Shown: in pieces, positions 42,047 through 54,712 of the stretch
Numbering within the stretch: the stretch's first letter is position 1
Layout: each line of letters opens with the position of its first letter
Assembly (NCBI RefSeq): GCF_910592395.1
Contig: NC_088318.1
Span: 432,001 to 496,000, forward strand
Reading direction: 5' to 3'
Source of the DNA: Lineus longissimus
Lineage: Eukaryota; Nemertea; Pilidiophora; Heteronemertea; Lineidae
Length of the DNA: 64,000 nucleotides
Translations under genes and position numbers: made by a program
Notes under the pieces: model-generated
Databases searched by the model: none
What the model saw: only the letters and a program-made list of their open reading frames with translations
What the model was told of the DNA's origin: nothing

Positions 42047-45000
42047 TGATTCAAAGCGTTTTGTCTTTTTGTGAACAAAAGTTGCATTCATCTCGATCTG
42101 TGTTTCTCTTGTGTAAGCTTGGAAGTCACAAACTTATAATGCCAGGCTTGGTGCAGAAATCAATCTTGCATAATAAGACATACCAGATAGCATGTCTTAG
42201 TCATTACTTCTTTACTTAGAAAGAGAGACAGAAATCATTCAATGAGTAACATAAAGTTTGATTATCCTCTAAAAACTCTAGTTTAAACTAATGTCTGTGT
42301 ATATTGTATGTTCCAAAACTGTTCTAGTTGAAAGCTAACGAGACATATATCGTGCCACCACAGACATTCCATCATCATATTATTATTACTGGGGAAAGTA
42401 AATTACCAATATATTACTCGGCACCTTTGCGTGCAAAGTATCATTTTTTCGTCATCATTGCAATTTAAAACTTGTTATCTGCACACTCGATATCGTATAC
42501 GTGTTTTTTCTTTCTTGACAACAAATTTTGTTAATGATATGATTATTTATAAAATCTATGGTTACATTGGCTTGGTTACAATACTATAGCTTCAGCCCCA
42601 AGTGCTTAGTTTGTTAACTCGTGATTAGTGAATCAAAACAAGGGACAACGTGAATCCGGTATAATTTCGGCAAAATGCTCAGCTGATACGTCCCATTGAT
42701 TTTCATGTCTCATTCATGAGATGCATACGAATGCTGACGACAAATCTTTAAAAGAGAGTCTCCCAATTTCTCTTTTGTTTCGTAGTCTCTGGAAGGAAAA
42801 TGCCAGCTTTTTGGCTCAGTGCAACATGAAGCTCACTTTGAAGTTTCAAGTAGTTGAATCGTTTTTGCTCTTTGGGAGGAGGCAGCACGACCAGTCATAA
42901 AAAGGCAAGACGTGTGACCGGTAAAAAGTAACTGTGTTATATCTGATCAAATGGCAAGCATAAGGGGCCTAAAGAACGAAAGGTAGCAGATTAGTAAGCT
43001 CGACACTGCAAAACTGCGAGTAGATTATCAGATACTCTTACATGTTATTCTTTAGCAAAAACGTTATCGAACCAACCAAACGAAAAATACAACCGTTTGT
43101 TAATGCTACATCGATGACCAGACTTGCCAGAAAGCACGTTCCATTTTCTTTGACCATCGAAAATAATGGCATGCCTCATGAAGAAAGAAACGTGTTGCTC
43201 ATTTCGATCAGGTGGTTGCCAAACACCTGAAAAGATGATGAGCCTTTGAATATATGGTTGAATAACCCGAAAGTACCATGCGTGCCCAGTCGATACGACC
43301 GTATTGCGTGGGGCATAGGTTTCCGGTCACAATGAACCAGCTCCTTCTGTTGTGACTGGTGAAATCAAGGGGTGTGAGGTGTGCCATTCACGCCTCGCCT
43401 GAGGAGAAAGCGCTTGGGCGGATCGTAGTTCTACTGCGGCAGCATCAGAGATGGAATTAGGCCTTTGGTCTGCTACCGACGGGCAGCGATCGACAACTGC
43501 AACCATTTCAGAAGAATCTTCAGGAGACATAGGCGTTTTCGAAAATTAATCATATAAAAATTCCCCACGGTCGCATACCTATATAAACTGCACAACACAA
43601 CCAATTCAATATCATTACATCGACCTTGATCGCACTAGCAACAAGTAAGAATTGAAAAGCCAATCTAAATATAACCTTTGATACAATGAGGAAGGTTCGA
43701 GCTTTTAATTTGATTGGACTGACATTGAAAGTCGATCAGCTCCCTGATCGAGCTCACCCCTCAGGACGCCAGGGCCCGCTGTAGAACAAGTAATGTCCCT
43801 AGGGTCGATTCCTATTGTATTCTGGCGGATTGTGGTATATTGAAAGAGGTCAGGACTGCCAATACCTCAGAGATGAAACTAAGTTCGTAAAAGAAACCTT
43901 TGTTTCGAGGACACTCCATCCTGGGACATTTAAGACTGTTACACCTGGCCTTCCAACAGACGTAAAACGCAGAGAAATTATAAAAGCAACACATTAGAAA
44001 CTCACCTTGGTAGGAAACATTTCTCGCATCCCGTAAATTTCATTATCCTACCATGGCCGCAACAAGTCTTGGCTAGACTACCACAAGAAGCTATCTTTAA
44101 TCCTACTACACCCTAGTCCAATTATAGTCAAGTTATTTGATCCAAATTCAAATTGAAAAATCAATTGTCATTTCCTGAGGTTGTATCGAATTCTCATTCA
44201 ATTTCGTTGAACGGTAATGATGTTCTTTCTGTCAGTGACGCATCGCTTGAAATATTCAAGACGGACTAAAGTTTGAGTCAGTCTGTTTCTGTCTGAGATA
44301 GGAGGCAATCATCAATTGTCTTACAGCAAATGCGATCGTTGATTATAAGCAAATAGAGAGCGGACATTAACGAACATAACATCTCACTTGAAGCCAGGAA
44401 GAACTTATCAAAAGTGGAAAGCTTTCCGTTCCACTAACTCGTAAATAAAAAACTGAGCAAAAACTTGCTCTCGGAGACGTACTGTAACAACGGGTTTACT
44501 CCATCACACGAGACACTGATGACAAGAGGACCCGAGGCCAAGAAATCGGCTCAAGTGTACGACGCTAGTAGATGAATACCTGAGTCCATTGTCCACACGT
44601 GTTTGCAATAATGCCGTTAGGAGATTCAACGTGTTATCGATATATAATATACTTTACGTGCTACACTTATATTCCATTGATATCCTAACATCCAACTGAC
44701 TCCACCACGTGCAACACCGACTCCGACTGGTCTCCGTCTGCTTTGTCACCAACAGTAACCACGTGAACGCTGGCAGAATAACGCTGCTACAGACGACTGA
44801 ATAGTTGTCAATGTAAACGCGATGTGAGCGGTGGATGACATCCCACTGCCTGGAATCGACGTGAGGTCAAAGACTGATTGCTGCTTCGTGGCTGCAGCAG
44901 TTTGGAACTCTTCGTAGGTTCCAAGAAAAAATACGAGCCTGGTACACTTGGCCGACTGTGAATGAACGCTTCCAATGATACTTCAACTGCCAACGAGGTT

Positions 45001-46790
45001 TTTTCTGTAAGGCCTATGTTAGAACTCCCAAAAAAGTTACAGCATTCTTTCATGATGTCCGGCTTGTTAAATTGCCTCATTCCCAGCCATGGTTGAGGTA
45101 AGACAGGTAATTTCTTTGTTTCGTGCAGTGATTTGATATTTTCTTATTTAAGTATCCGTTTCTACTTCAATTAGGACTCGGTCCTATTTCGGCAAGTAGC
45201 ATCTAGAAATCATATGGTTGTTTGAGACAATGTCTTCTGGTCTTGTCTGCCAACTTTCTAATTATAGTTGTTGTTGTTGTTAGTAAAATACGTCCGATGT
45301 CTAATGCGTACTCCCGAAAGGTGAAAAAATCTAAAAAACGAACCCTGCGAAGTGCGATGTGATGATAGCAAGTAACTGGTGTGACATGTCCTAACGAGGC
45401 ATGTGCCCTAACGAGGCATGTGACTTCTTCCTTTAATTGTGTAAGATACAGCATCTTGTTCTTGCGCCAATGAGATCGGGCATTCGTGATAACCTCTAAA
45501 AAAGTATAGTAGATGCTTTAATTTCAAAGAAGGGGGATAAACGTAAACAGCCATACGTTTTGCCCGCGGCACGCATATACATGTACTCTCAAATGAACAT
45601 CGTCAATGACAGGACGAGGAAATAGTGTTCATGTCACCATTGCTTCTTTCGCGTGTTAGTTCCATTACCTTTGTGGGCAGTGCTTTTTGGGCGATTGGGG
45701 ATAAACCGTGATCGTATGCCGCGGATAATCACAATAGATGATATTCCGTGATGAAACAACTTGGCCCGCTTAGGGTTTCCAAGGCTGGCTGCCGAATAAG
45801 GCACACTCCAACACGGAATGAATGTCTCCAGTGCGACGCCACTGAATATTGGATATCATTTTTCAATTAAGCCATGTTATTCTTTCGTGATACTCTGAGA
45901 GATCGGTGCCCATGAGTTGTGAGAAGAGTCTATATTTAAAGAAAATAAGTCACGCCTTTCCAGTAAATTATCTAGCACATAAGCAGGAGCCAGCCGGATG
46001 GGCATGATAAAGTTTCACTGAGTGGCCGATATATATCTCTGATATCTCACAGTACGCTAGCACTAAATGTGTTTAAGTGGAACGAAAATGAGTGCGTCGC
46101 ATGAAGAGTTGATTTCAACCGTATCGTGCGCGGACAAAAGGATCATATCAGTATCAACCAGCGAAGCTATTCTGTCGGCGAACATTTGCCACGTCTAAAA
46201 TGCCAACGAAATAACTTCAGAAATTTACGACATGACCTGTCTGCATCACCTCTAGCCAGCGCACGCGTATTGCCCTAGCTTACCACCAAAACGTACCAGC
46301 CATGTAAGCGTTGTTTGAACGCACTTTGTCTTTCTCGTCGCTGTTTTTCCGACATGAAATGGCGAGACTAGCGTTGAGCTTCAACCCTGGCTTGGCATAC
46401 GATCACCTCAGAATAACCTCAATCTTGAATATCAATCTCAGTACATTATCACACATTTTTCTTACGATGAAATCTCACTTCCTATTACCTAATATATCAC
46501 TATGATTCACCAAAACGATCTATGTTCTTTATTATCACTAAGATCGGACCAAAATACCACACAATAGTCGGAAACGCGTGTATATCTGTATAACTGCACG
46601 CCGACAACTTATACATAGCAGCGATCGCACACACATGTGTCACCATGCTCTCTTGTCAAAACTGACTTTGAATGCATGGATTATGTTACGTCATCACTCA
46701 TGTAATGAGCGGGCAGCGTGTCGTGGATTAGCTCAGTCCCTATTGTGAAGCCAAGTGAGGTATTCAATGATTAGGCTCATGATTTAAGGA
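42047..46790. other. Intergenic; weak promoter-like site only
   Basis: CTATATAAAC at 43580 with a possible GTAAGA donor near 43648 could mark a promoter and a non-coding exon, but no gene follows. A short region near 43850-43930 shares words with 59140-59215. A 16-bp direct duplication (CCTAACGAGGCATGTG) lies near 45392-45422. Confidence 0.45.
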
Positions 46791-46955
46791 ATTAATACCG
46801 AGCTGGCGGTCATTGGTTGTATAATCAAGACCGCTCGGGTAGACCGAAAATGCAGTCCAAAACCCGAGGCGCTTCGCCGAGGGTTTTGGACGTAATTTGA
46901 GGTCTACCCGAGCGGTCTTGATTATACAACCAATGACCGACAGCGAGGTATTAAT
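46791..46955. mobile_element. Fold-back element with arms of about 55 bp
   Basis: The left arm 46791-46845 pairs with the right arm 46901-46955. The inner 40 bases are essentially perfect (for example TTGGTTGTATAATCAAGACC against its complement); the outer ends ATTAATACC/GGTATTAAT also match. The loop holds a second, smaller hairpin (CCAAAACCC...GGGTTTTGG, 46857-46889). It is non-coding. Confidence 0.8.
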
Positions 46956-49900
46956 TTATATTCTAAAAGGTTTCAAAATTAAACAAATTAAATACGATTT
47001 GAAAGGTATATATGTTCCGTTTTCGTCAAAGAATGATCCAGCCTGGTGTCCGGAACTCCGCCATATTGTTGCTTGTGAAGATGACGTCACGCAGCAAGGG
47101 AATTCCCAGTCTGCTAGCTCGATTTCTACCATTTCCTCGTCTTTGACCTCTTCTGAATCCTGACTGACGACCTCAAAAGAGTCCTCGGGTATCCTCCCTA
47201 CTTCACAAATCCCAATATATCGGGGAATACTTCAAAATCTCGTGTTCTTGACATTGTTTTGTGGGGCTGAGTCGTTGCTTCTTGGTGAAAATAATTCGTC
47301 TGCTAAAATTCAGAATTTTATACCTACCCAGGCGGTCATTGGTTACGATACCAAGACCGCTCCGATCAAAACGAGGCGTAATGTATTTTGTATTAGAAAC
47401 AATGATATACTGTGACTAAGGCCTTTTAGAATGAATGATCTTAGTTTGGCAACAAAAGGCGATTATGACGTCATTTTTCTATACCAGGTGAATGGAGAAA
47501 AGAAAACGTTCGCAATCTGAAGTTGGTTTCTTTCTGCGATGTTGGAGGGTAGAACAATAGATTTCTCGTGCCTGACTGTGCAGAATCTGTCATGGTCATT
47601 TGGACTTGCTTTCTTTTGTCTGTCCTTCCAGCATGGCAGGTCTCGTGAAACTACTCCATAGAACATCCTTAGCTGCTGATCATGGATTAATCGCTTCCAA
47701 TTCGTAATTGAAGAAGCTTGAAAACCATAATGGCCGGAGAGATTCTCCAAACTGTACAATGCTGACTGGTTTCGATCGACACCAATCAATGACAATAGTA
47801 GATTTACATGGAGCTTTCGGGGCAGGCTGTTGATCTCTCATATTACCTTTCAAGGTTATTAGTCGAAGAGTTATTGATGAACATCCAATAATCGTCCATC
47901 CATTATAATGCTGGCGGATGACTGACATGGTGTTCCGCTAGGTTATTAAAGAATTGCTAATATCTGTTTCCAATTAACAAATAGCTGATGCATCATTGTC
48001 GGGTACCTGTCCTGGCACACTTTCCCAAGTCCGCCAGAGAGCAGTGGGATGGGATTAGGCAGTTTGAATGTACAGTAAACCCCGGGACTATCATTGTCAA
48101 AACTAGCGATTTCCAATTACAACGGCGGACGAGAGAAGGGCGTAAATATAGGAGGGAGGGGGGGGGGGGCAGGATGGCAAATGGCCCCTATAAGACGTGT
48201 CTTTGTCAGTGATTTTGGCTGACAAATTTCGAAAAAGTTTCACCCTCGAGAGCATTTTGCAAATTGATGATAGAAAAATCGATGCGACAAAATTGGAATA
48301 AAATATCACCGACTGATGAACCTGAACATTTCACAGGTCGCATCTTCCCTGGGGGATATCATGACAATACAGCACTATTTATGGCGTGTGGTCGGTCCAT
48401 TATGAACGCTGGGAGGATAAATGGGATAAAACATCATGGCCTTGATGGTTGGGTGATGAACACAAAAAGAAACGAATAAAAGCTCTAACAAGAAACGAAG
48501 AAACGAAGAAGAAACAAAAATGTTGGACGTCTCAGTGTTTTTTTCAGGTGAAAGGTGCATCATTAGAGGAGAGGTCATAGCTCCAAGCCGCCAATGCATA
48601 ACTCTGTGTTCAAAGCAATACCACTAACTAATGCCGGTAATGGACGATGATGTATTTTTATTGCGTTTGGTCGATTACCATAAATGTTACCAGACAGTTA
48701 CTCTTCTCGAGACAATGTCTACATTATCTCGATACAAATTTACTTAAAGTGCTTTTAAAGAAATATTCTCTGGATAAAAAGATAAACGTAAATGTCCTTG
48801 GAAAATGATTAGTCATGATGTGACGGAATGCAATGATGAATTTATATTCCTTTTGAGAATTAGAACTCTTCAATACATTTCGTCTTCAATAGCTTTTGTC
48901 TGCGGTGTGTTGAGGTGCAGTCTTCAAATAACGAATTCAGCCTTCGAACATCCAGTGCATTCCGACAATATTGCCACGACCTAGAGAATTATCATGCCCC
49001 ACCCCACCCTAGCTTGACTGACTTGTCCTACAACCACCTTAAACAATACTTGGTCTCGTTACTAAGTCATATTCGATCTGAGTACAAGGCTTAGTTATTT
49101 ATCATTATTCGTGGATCAGTGCGCTAAGGAGATGTCACAAGGACAGGCCGATACGAAATGGATTTGAATGCCAATGGAGCGAGATTATGCCGGGATATGA
49201 TGGAATCATCAGCAAAGTGTAGAAAGTCCATTGATGAGCGGTTTAGTGGTTAGGTCGAACGGATTAACCTCTTAAGCATGTACGTCTAAGGCCTCGATCA
49301 ACGTCATCTCTGTGACACATTCCTTATCATGACCCGATCAAAGTCGTGTCGAAAATTCATTGATGAGAGCGGTTGGTTGAACTGCAGACATCGTGAAAAT
49401 ATAGAATTTGTGATGTACCTTATTATTGACCATGCACGACACCAAAATGACAGGGCATTCAGACATAGCTTATGTTGCTGCAGTCCAACATATTCCGTTG
49501 TACGTTCATGGAACGAGCATAGGGCAGGACTAACTCTACAATACTGATCAGAACCAATTCGATGTCGGTGCCGGTGATGCCGACGCTGTTTATGCCGTCA
49601 ATCAACTTGATAATCGACGGAGATCGTCCGAACTATGATATAAAAATGATACACTTTAACACTACATTATGCAGATTTCATGGTCTGTTGACCTCAAATA
49701 ACGCTTTAATCTGAGTTGGTCGATAGCGAATTCAATGATACTGAAGACAAGACCCTAAACGTTCATGACACAGCTAATCAGATCTCTCGTGTAAGGTTTC
49801 TGGAACGACCCTGATTAAAAACATCTCAAGAACACCAAAGTTCTCGTGTTTAAACCAAAGTATCGCGTTTAATTCTGACACACAATCAACTAAATAGCAA

Positions 49901-50658
49901 GCTTAAAGGCCACGACTCCTGCTTTTATGATTGCATGACATGTACAGATCCTCAAAGAGTAGACTTAAAGCTCCGCATTAAATCAAGTTTGATCAAAATT
50001 GAAGCACCCAGTCCAGAGATAAAGCAAGATTAACTGTTTTGTTTACATGTTATGTAACAGCCTTGGTTAGGTTTCTAAGTGAAGTCAGGCGGCAAGTTTA
50101 CTGACATAGATCAGACTGATGTTTGATTTCTTACTATAATGGTATAAATTTGTCTGTATTCCCTTACCTTATTATAGGGTATATCGAAGGTTAGAATTAG
50201 AAATACAGACTAACAGACTTCATATATCAATTTTAAGAGCATTCATTGATATTTGTCCTCCCAAGCAGGGCAATAGCCTGATCTACATCACAACTTTTGC
50301 TGAACCCGCCGCCTGGCTCTAACAAGCCAGTTGCTAGCCTGATTAGGTAATCAAGTTGTCAAACACATAAATGGCTATATCTTCAAAATGGATGGAGCTA
50401 ATTGCATTGGGTTTTCTGTATTGTATAAAGTGTTAGGTACACTTTTGAAATCGTCTTACAACAGAAAATGGCAAAATACCTGGAGTTATGGCCTTTAACA
50501 TGACTTGCAGGATGTCAGGACAATCATTACTGGTTTCTGATGACCGTCTGAAACACAAACAAACAAGCCATTAAGACTCTCCCGGTTCTGTCTGTCATGT
50601 CATCAGTTGGCGTCTGTTAACGAAATAGTCTGGTAATGACAGACTAGTATATAGGGAT
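46956..50658. other. Intergenic with one solo arm of the fold-back family
   Basis: 47331-47363 (GGCGGTCATTGGTT...ACCAAGACCGCT) repeats the arm of the element at 46791-46955, probably a relic of a second copy. A poly-G run lies near 48159-48168. No gene is supported. Confidence 0.5.
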
Positions 50659-51601
50659 CAAGGAGGATACCGCGGTGACGTCACGGCTTTTCCAAGATGG
50701 CGCTGCATATTGTAAACAAACTCGATCCACGGCCAAGGGAAAATCAAGTCATCAAAAAAGTTAGATTTTTCGCATCAAATCAGAGTTATTGGTACTTTTC
50801 TGCTATGAAATAAGTCTTCAGACAATAAGCTATCATTTGAATAATGAAAAGTGCTGTTTTGATGGGGAAAAATAGGGTTTTTTAAACCAAATAGCCGGGC
50901 ACCGATCTTCCAAAATTAGCGATGGTTTAAAACAGTCTCCCAGATATGGGGCAATCTCTTCATTATCATAATGGGATTTGGAGGCATGTTTACAGATTTT
51001 ACAAGTTCGAGACCTGTAAGACCTAAAACTCGCATAGATCCCCATAGATCCCCTCTATTTGTCGAGTTAGCGCCCCTGTAAGATCATGCATTTTCGGACA
51101 CTAGAACGAAATCTTCCTGCGGATATCGCGGTTTCGGTGATGATTTAAGGAGAAATTGACTGTTCTTAGAGTTGTATGGGACAGAAATGAGTTCATACTT
51201 CATGAATACATGAATATATTATGATATGGGCGGGCTTCTAAGTCAAAACAATAACAAACTCAACTGCATCTCTACTGTATATTGCGTAGTGCATTGCCTA
51301 GTATATTTCGTAGTGTATTTTAGCGGAGACATTATTTCCGCACTTTGGCCACGCCAAACGTCTTTTTTATTCGTGGAAGTTAATCTGCTCTGTAAATATT
51401 ATTTTACACAGGAAGAATCCATACTTGGTATTGCAATATTTCATGTCTATTGGTGTTTTTGTGTGCAGGAGCACACCAGACAGTGAGACGTGGAGATGTG
51501 TTCAGTGCTGCTGCTGTCAGTAGACTGAATCTGATTGGCCAAAGCGATCAGTAATATGGGTCGGGATCACGTGATGTGACGTCACCGCGGTATCCTCCTT
51601 G
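50659..51601. mobile_element. Non-autonomous TIR transposon, 943 bp
   Basis: Perfect 26-bp inverted ends (CAAGGAGGATACCGCGGTGA... at 50659 and the complement ending at 51601) flanked by the 9-bp direct repeat TATAGGGAT at 50650-50658 and 51602-51610. A 9-bp duplication suggests a Mutator-like or Merlin-like transposase source, but the superfamily is not proven. The ends contain the palindrome TGACGTCA, and the left end is followed by CCAAGATGGCGCTG. No transposase is encoded. Confidence 0.9.
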
Positions 51602-54580
51602 TATAGGGATTAAGGATAAAAGGAACAAGAAATGGTGATCTAGACACAGCTTATTTCCCCCTTTTTGACAGGACACAAGGTCGAAGCGATATTTGACTAT
51701 CGGCCCCAGTGATCAGCTTTTAAAATATTGTCTCATCATCAAAAATGATTAGTGTCGTCTAGACACTAATCTAATTACTGCCGGGGGGGGGGGGAGGTTC
51801 ATCTCTATATCTGTCATTGAATCTGATCTGCGCTGATGGCCTACGATTCTAATTGTTCGAACAATTCGTCTGAGTCTGAGTCATTTTCCAGTTGAATTGG
51901 CACAGTCTAATAGGCGTTTGCCTTTGGCCACCCCCTGGCCTTAACATTAGCAGTGGGCTTCTCTTCCTAATACCTTAATGATAATGGATATTTTCAATGA
52001 AATAACCTTATAACGGAACAACTTTATTTTCGATGATATTGCTTCACTGGCTTGTTCTTTGTTTGTTACCGCGGGCCCACCGAATGCACCCGCTTTGTTC
52101 CCATAACAAAATAATATGAATAATATGGTCACCTGCTCTTTTCTTGTCCATTTGTTGGTTAGGTTACATTCTAATGTACTTACGAAATAAAAGATAGTTT
52201 TTCATTCCGCAGTGGTTCCTGAAGATATTCATATCGATTCACTTCCCGCTAATGGACGCAAAGGAAGAACACTCAGATAATATCAAAACTGTGGCATTAT
52301 TTCAGATGGGTTTGTTCCTGGAAAGCCTGAAGTTCCATCCCTGAGATCACTTCGTCAGAGATCGCTATTGTTCGCTAATGCACAAAAAGAGACTCACTTT
52401 AAACCCGCTATACTCTCTCGCGTTTCAGGAACTTCGTGCTCCATTGCATAAGCCAGGAGACTCCCGCATCCGGATGGTTCCTTGATCCAATGTCGGCGGT
52501 TGCAAATAAATTTTAATGGGTCGGGGGCCCGAAAACTTGATATTTCGGGACTGCGCTGCGCCGTGGTCGGGCTTCGAGCCAAAGTGGCAAGTCCTCTCAA
52601 CTTACGTTGCAACAACCGATGGCTACCTATTGACATCTGATCCCCGATATCGATTTCCTCTCAGTTATAACGATCGCAATCAAGATAGTCATATGCGAAC
52701 AGGTATGAGGGGTTGATAAAGCTATTCTCGCCTTTCCCCGCTAAATAATTAACTAACGGTAGCTCCCGGGCAGACTCTGATCGACGTTGATCCCTTATTA
52801 TTCATCAATCTTGTTTACAAGGATGAGAATCGCTGATTACAATAAAGGATTGTCCACTTGTTCTTAGTATGAATTGATCACAAATGAGATACCAGACCGA
52901 ATCGTCGTAAATATCATGATTGCGCTCAATCTCACTGACCGCAGATGTATGCTGCATTCTGATTACCCGGGCTACCTGCTGGTCGTTGATATAGCTCATA
53001 AACATTCATAGGTGATCGGTCATCGGATCCACGATCAACAGATTGGGTTTGATTCATTAACCAGCTGCTCCTCTTCTCCCGTTTGCCAGGATTCGTACCC
53101 CCTCCTCATACTTTACTACATCCTGAGCTTCACTCGCCACTCGTACTTGCCGAGCTCATGCCCTGAGGAGACCAACAGGACCAGCGGGCTTGCAGGTGCT
53201 CGGACATTTTTGAGTGTTTCCCCTCATTGTTGGGAACGCTGAAAATCGGATTGGCACGTTGTTCTGTGCTTCCACCTGTTGAAAAATCATGGTCACTCTA
53301 GCTGTCAACACCATCCTGAACTTCAGGCCATCAGTCGGCACTAACGACCGAGCTATATGTGTGCGAGGGGAGCACAACACGACAGACTCCGGGTTTTTTT
53401 TGAGGATGGGTAACACTGAAATATAGGAATTGACCACAGATGTTGCAGTGAATAGCTGGCTGTGCTCTAAAGTGATATGAGTGAGGAGCTCCTGGTGTTC
53501 GAGGATAACTTCCCTAAGACAATACCAAGGTCGTCGAGGATTGTAATGAAAGAACCTTTCAAACACTACATCACACTTTTCACCTCGAGACAATAGAGAA
53601 GACAATACAACACAATCCGTACGGTATACTTTTGGAAATGCGATATATACGAAAGCAGTTTGCTGAGAGATATAAGTGCCTTGAGAAGTCAGCTGAGTAA
53701 AGCTGCTTTGCGGTTAGATATTTCATCTCTTTTGTCAGTTTCCATTAAGAGGCAATACCATCAGAACCCGACTTCTATTACATTCTTTACCAGGAGAGAG
53801 ATATTTAACTTCCTGCCAAAGTAAATACTTTATATGAGTCTGTGATTACTTTAAAGATCGGGGTTTGATGGTAAAATATGGATGGGTTTCTACATTAAAT
53901 AAGCAGAAAGATGATCAGAAGAAGAAGGTTGAAGACGTCTATCAAAGTATATATGTTAATCTACTACTAGCAATTGCTTTCTGGAATTAAACATTACGGT
54001 GATTTGCCTTTGCCGGTGTCCGCCTATCCACCCCATGAAAGCTCTTACTTGGGGGTCGATGTAGAACAGTAGAACAATGGGGATTTAGGCCTAGGCGCGA
54101 GTGGGCTTTGTTTAAAGACAAAGGACCGTATATTGGGCGAGGTATGCGTGGTAAGGATAATAATAACATAATGAAGCTTGATTCGGCAACTATCTCTGTT
54201 CAACACCCTCCTCCATTGTCAGCGCAAACTAATTAATTGTGTTATCGCAGACAGCTAATCTCTATAATTCCTTCTCTGATATATATTGGTTTTCTGGTGA
54301 CAGGTCTCACCTCTAGAACAAGCGGTACGTGGATACCGACAGCAGACCAGCTGAGTAATTATTAGTGTCTTTTGAAGTATTGTCTGGCAAATATTAACAC
54401 ACGCCAACGCAACCACTCGGTTTTCAAGGCGTTGTCAAGTTTTACTCGGGGCTCAGTACACAAATCAGCTATAGGGTCCGTGTACATTTTGTATACATAC
54501 ATTTTCGTCATTTGTGTATGCTCTAGACAGAGACAATCCAGACTGATCAGATTTATTCCGTCAGGTGTTAACATCGGTGT
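51602..54580. other. Intergenic, nothing recognised
   Basis: A poly-G tract at 51782-51794. Open frames such as the 149-codon minus frame at 53156-53605 resemble no family. Confidence 0.5.
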
Positions 54581-54712
54581 TAGTCCGGGAGCTTAGCGAC
54601 TTTTATTTAACATGCAAGCTACAAATGATTTGAATGTGTTGAGGGATAGAGTACGCCGCCTACCTGACCATAGAAACCCAATTCTGAAGTTTTTCCAATG
54701 GTGGGTGTGGGA
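54581..54712 (+). repeat. Dispersed repeat, copy 1
   Basis: Matches 61513-61642 in reverse complement with few differences; shared words include TTTTATTTAACATGCAAGCT and CTGACCATAGAAACCCAATT. It has no inverted ends of its own and no coding capacity. The family is unknown, perhaps a retroposon fragment. Confidence 0.8.

Noticed and set aside
43580-43650. TATA-like CTATATAAAC followed by a GTAAGA donor-like site
   Set aside because: No coding exon or transcript end follows on the plus strand; isolated motifs of this kind are expected by chance.
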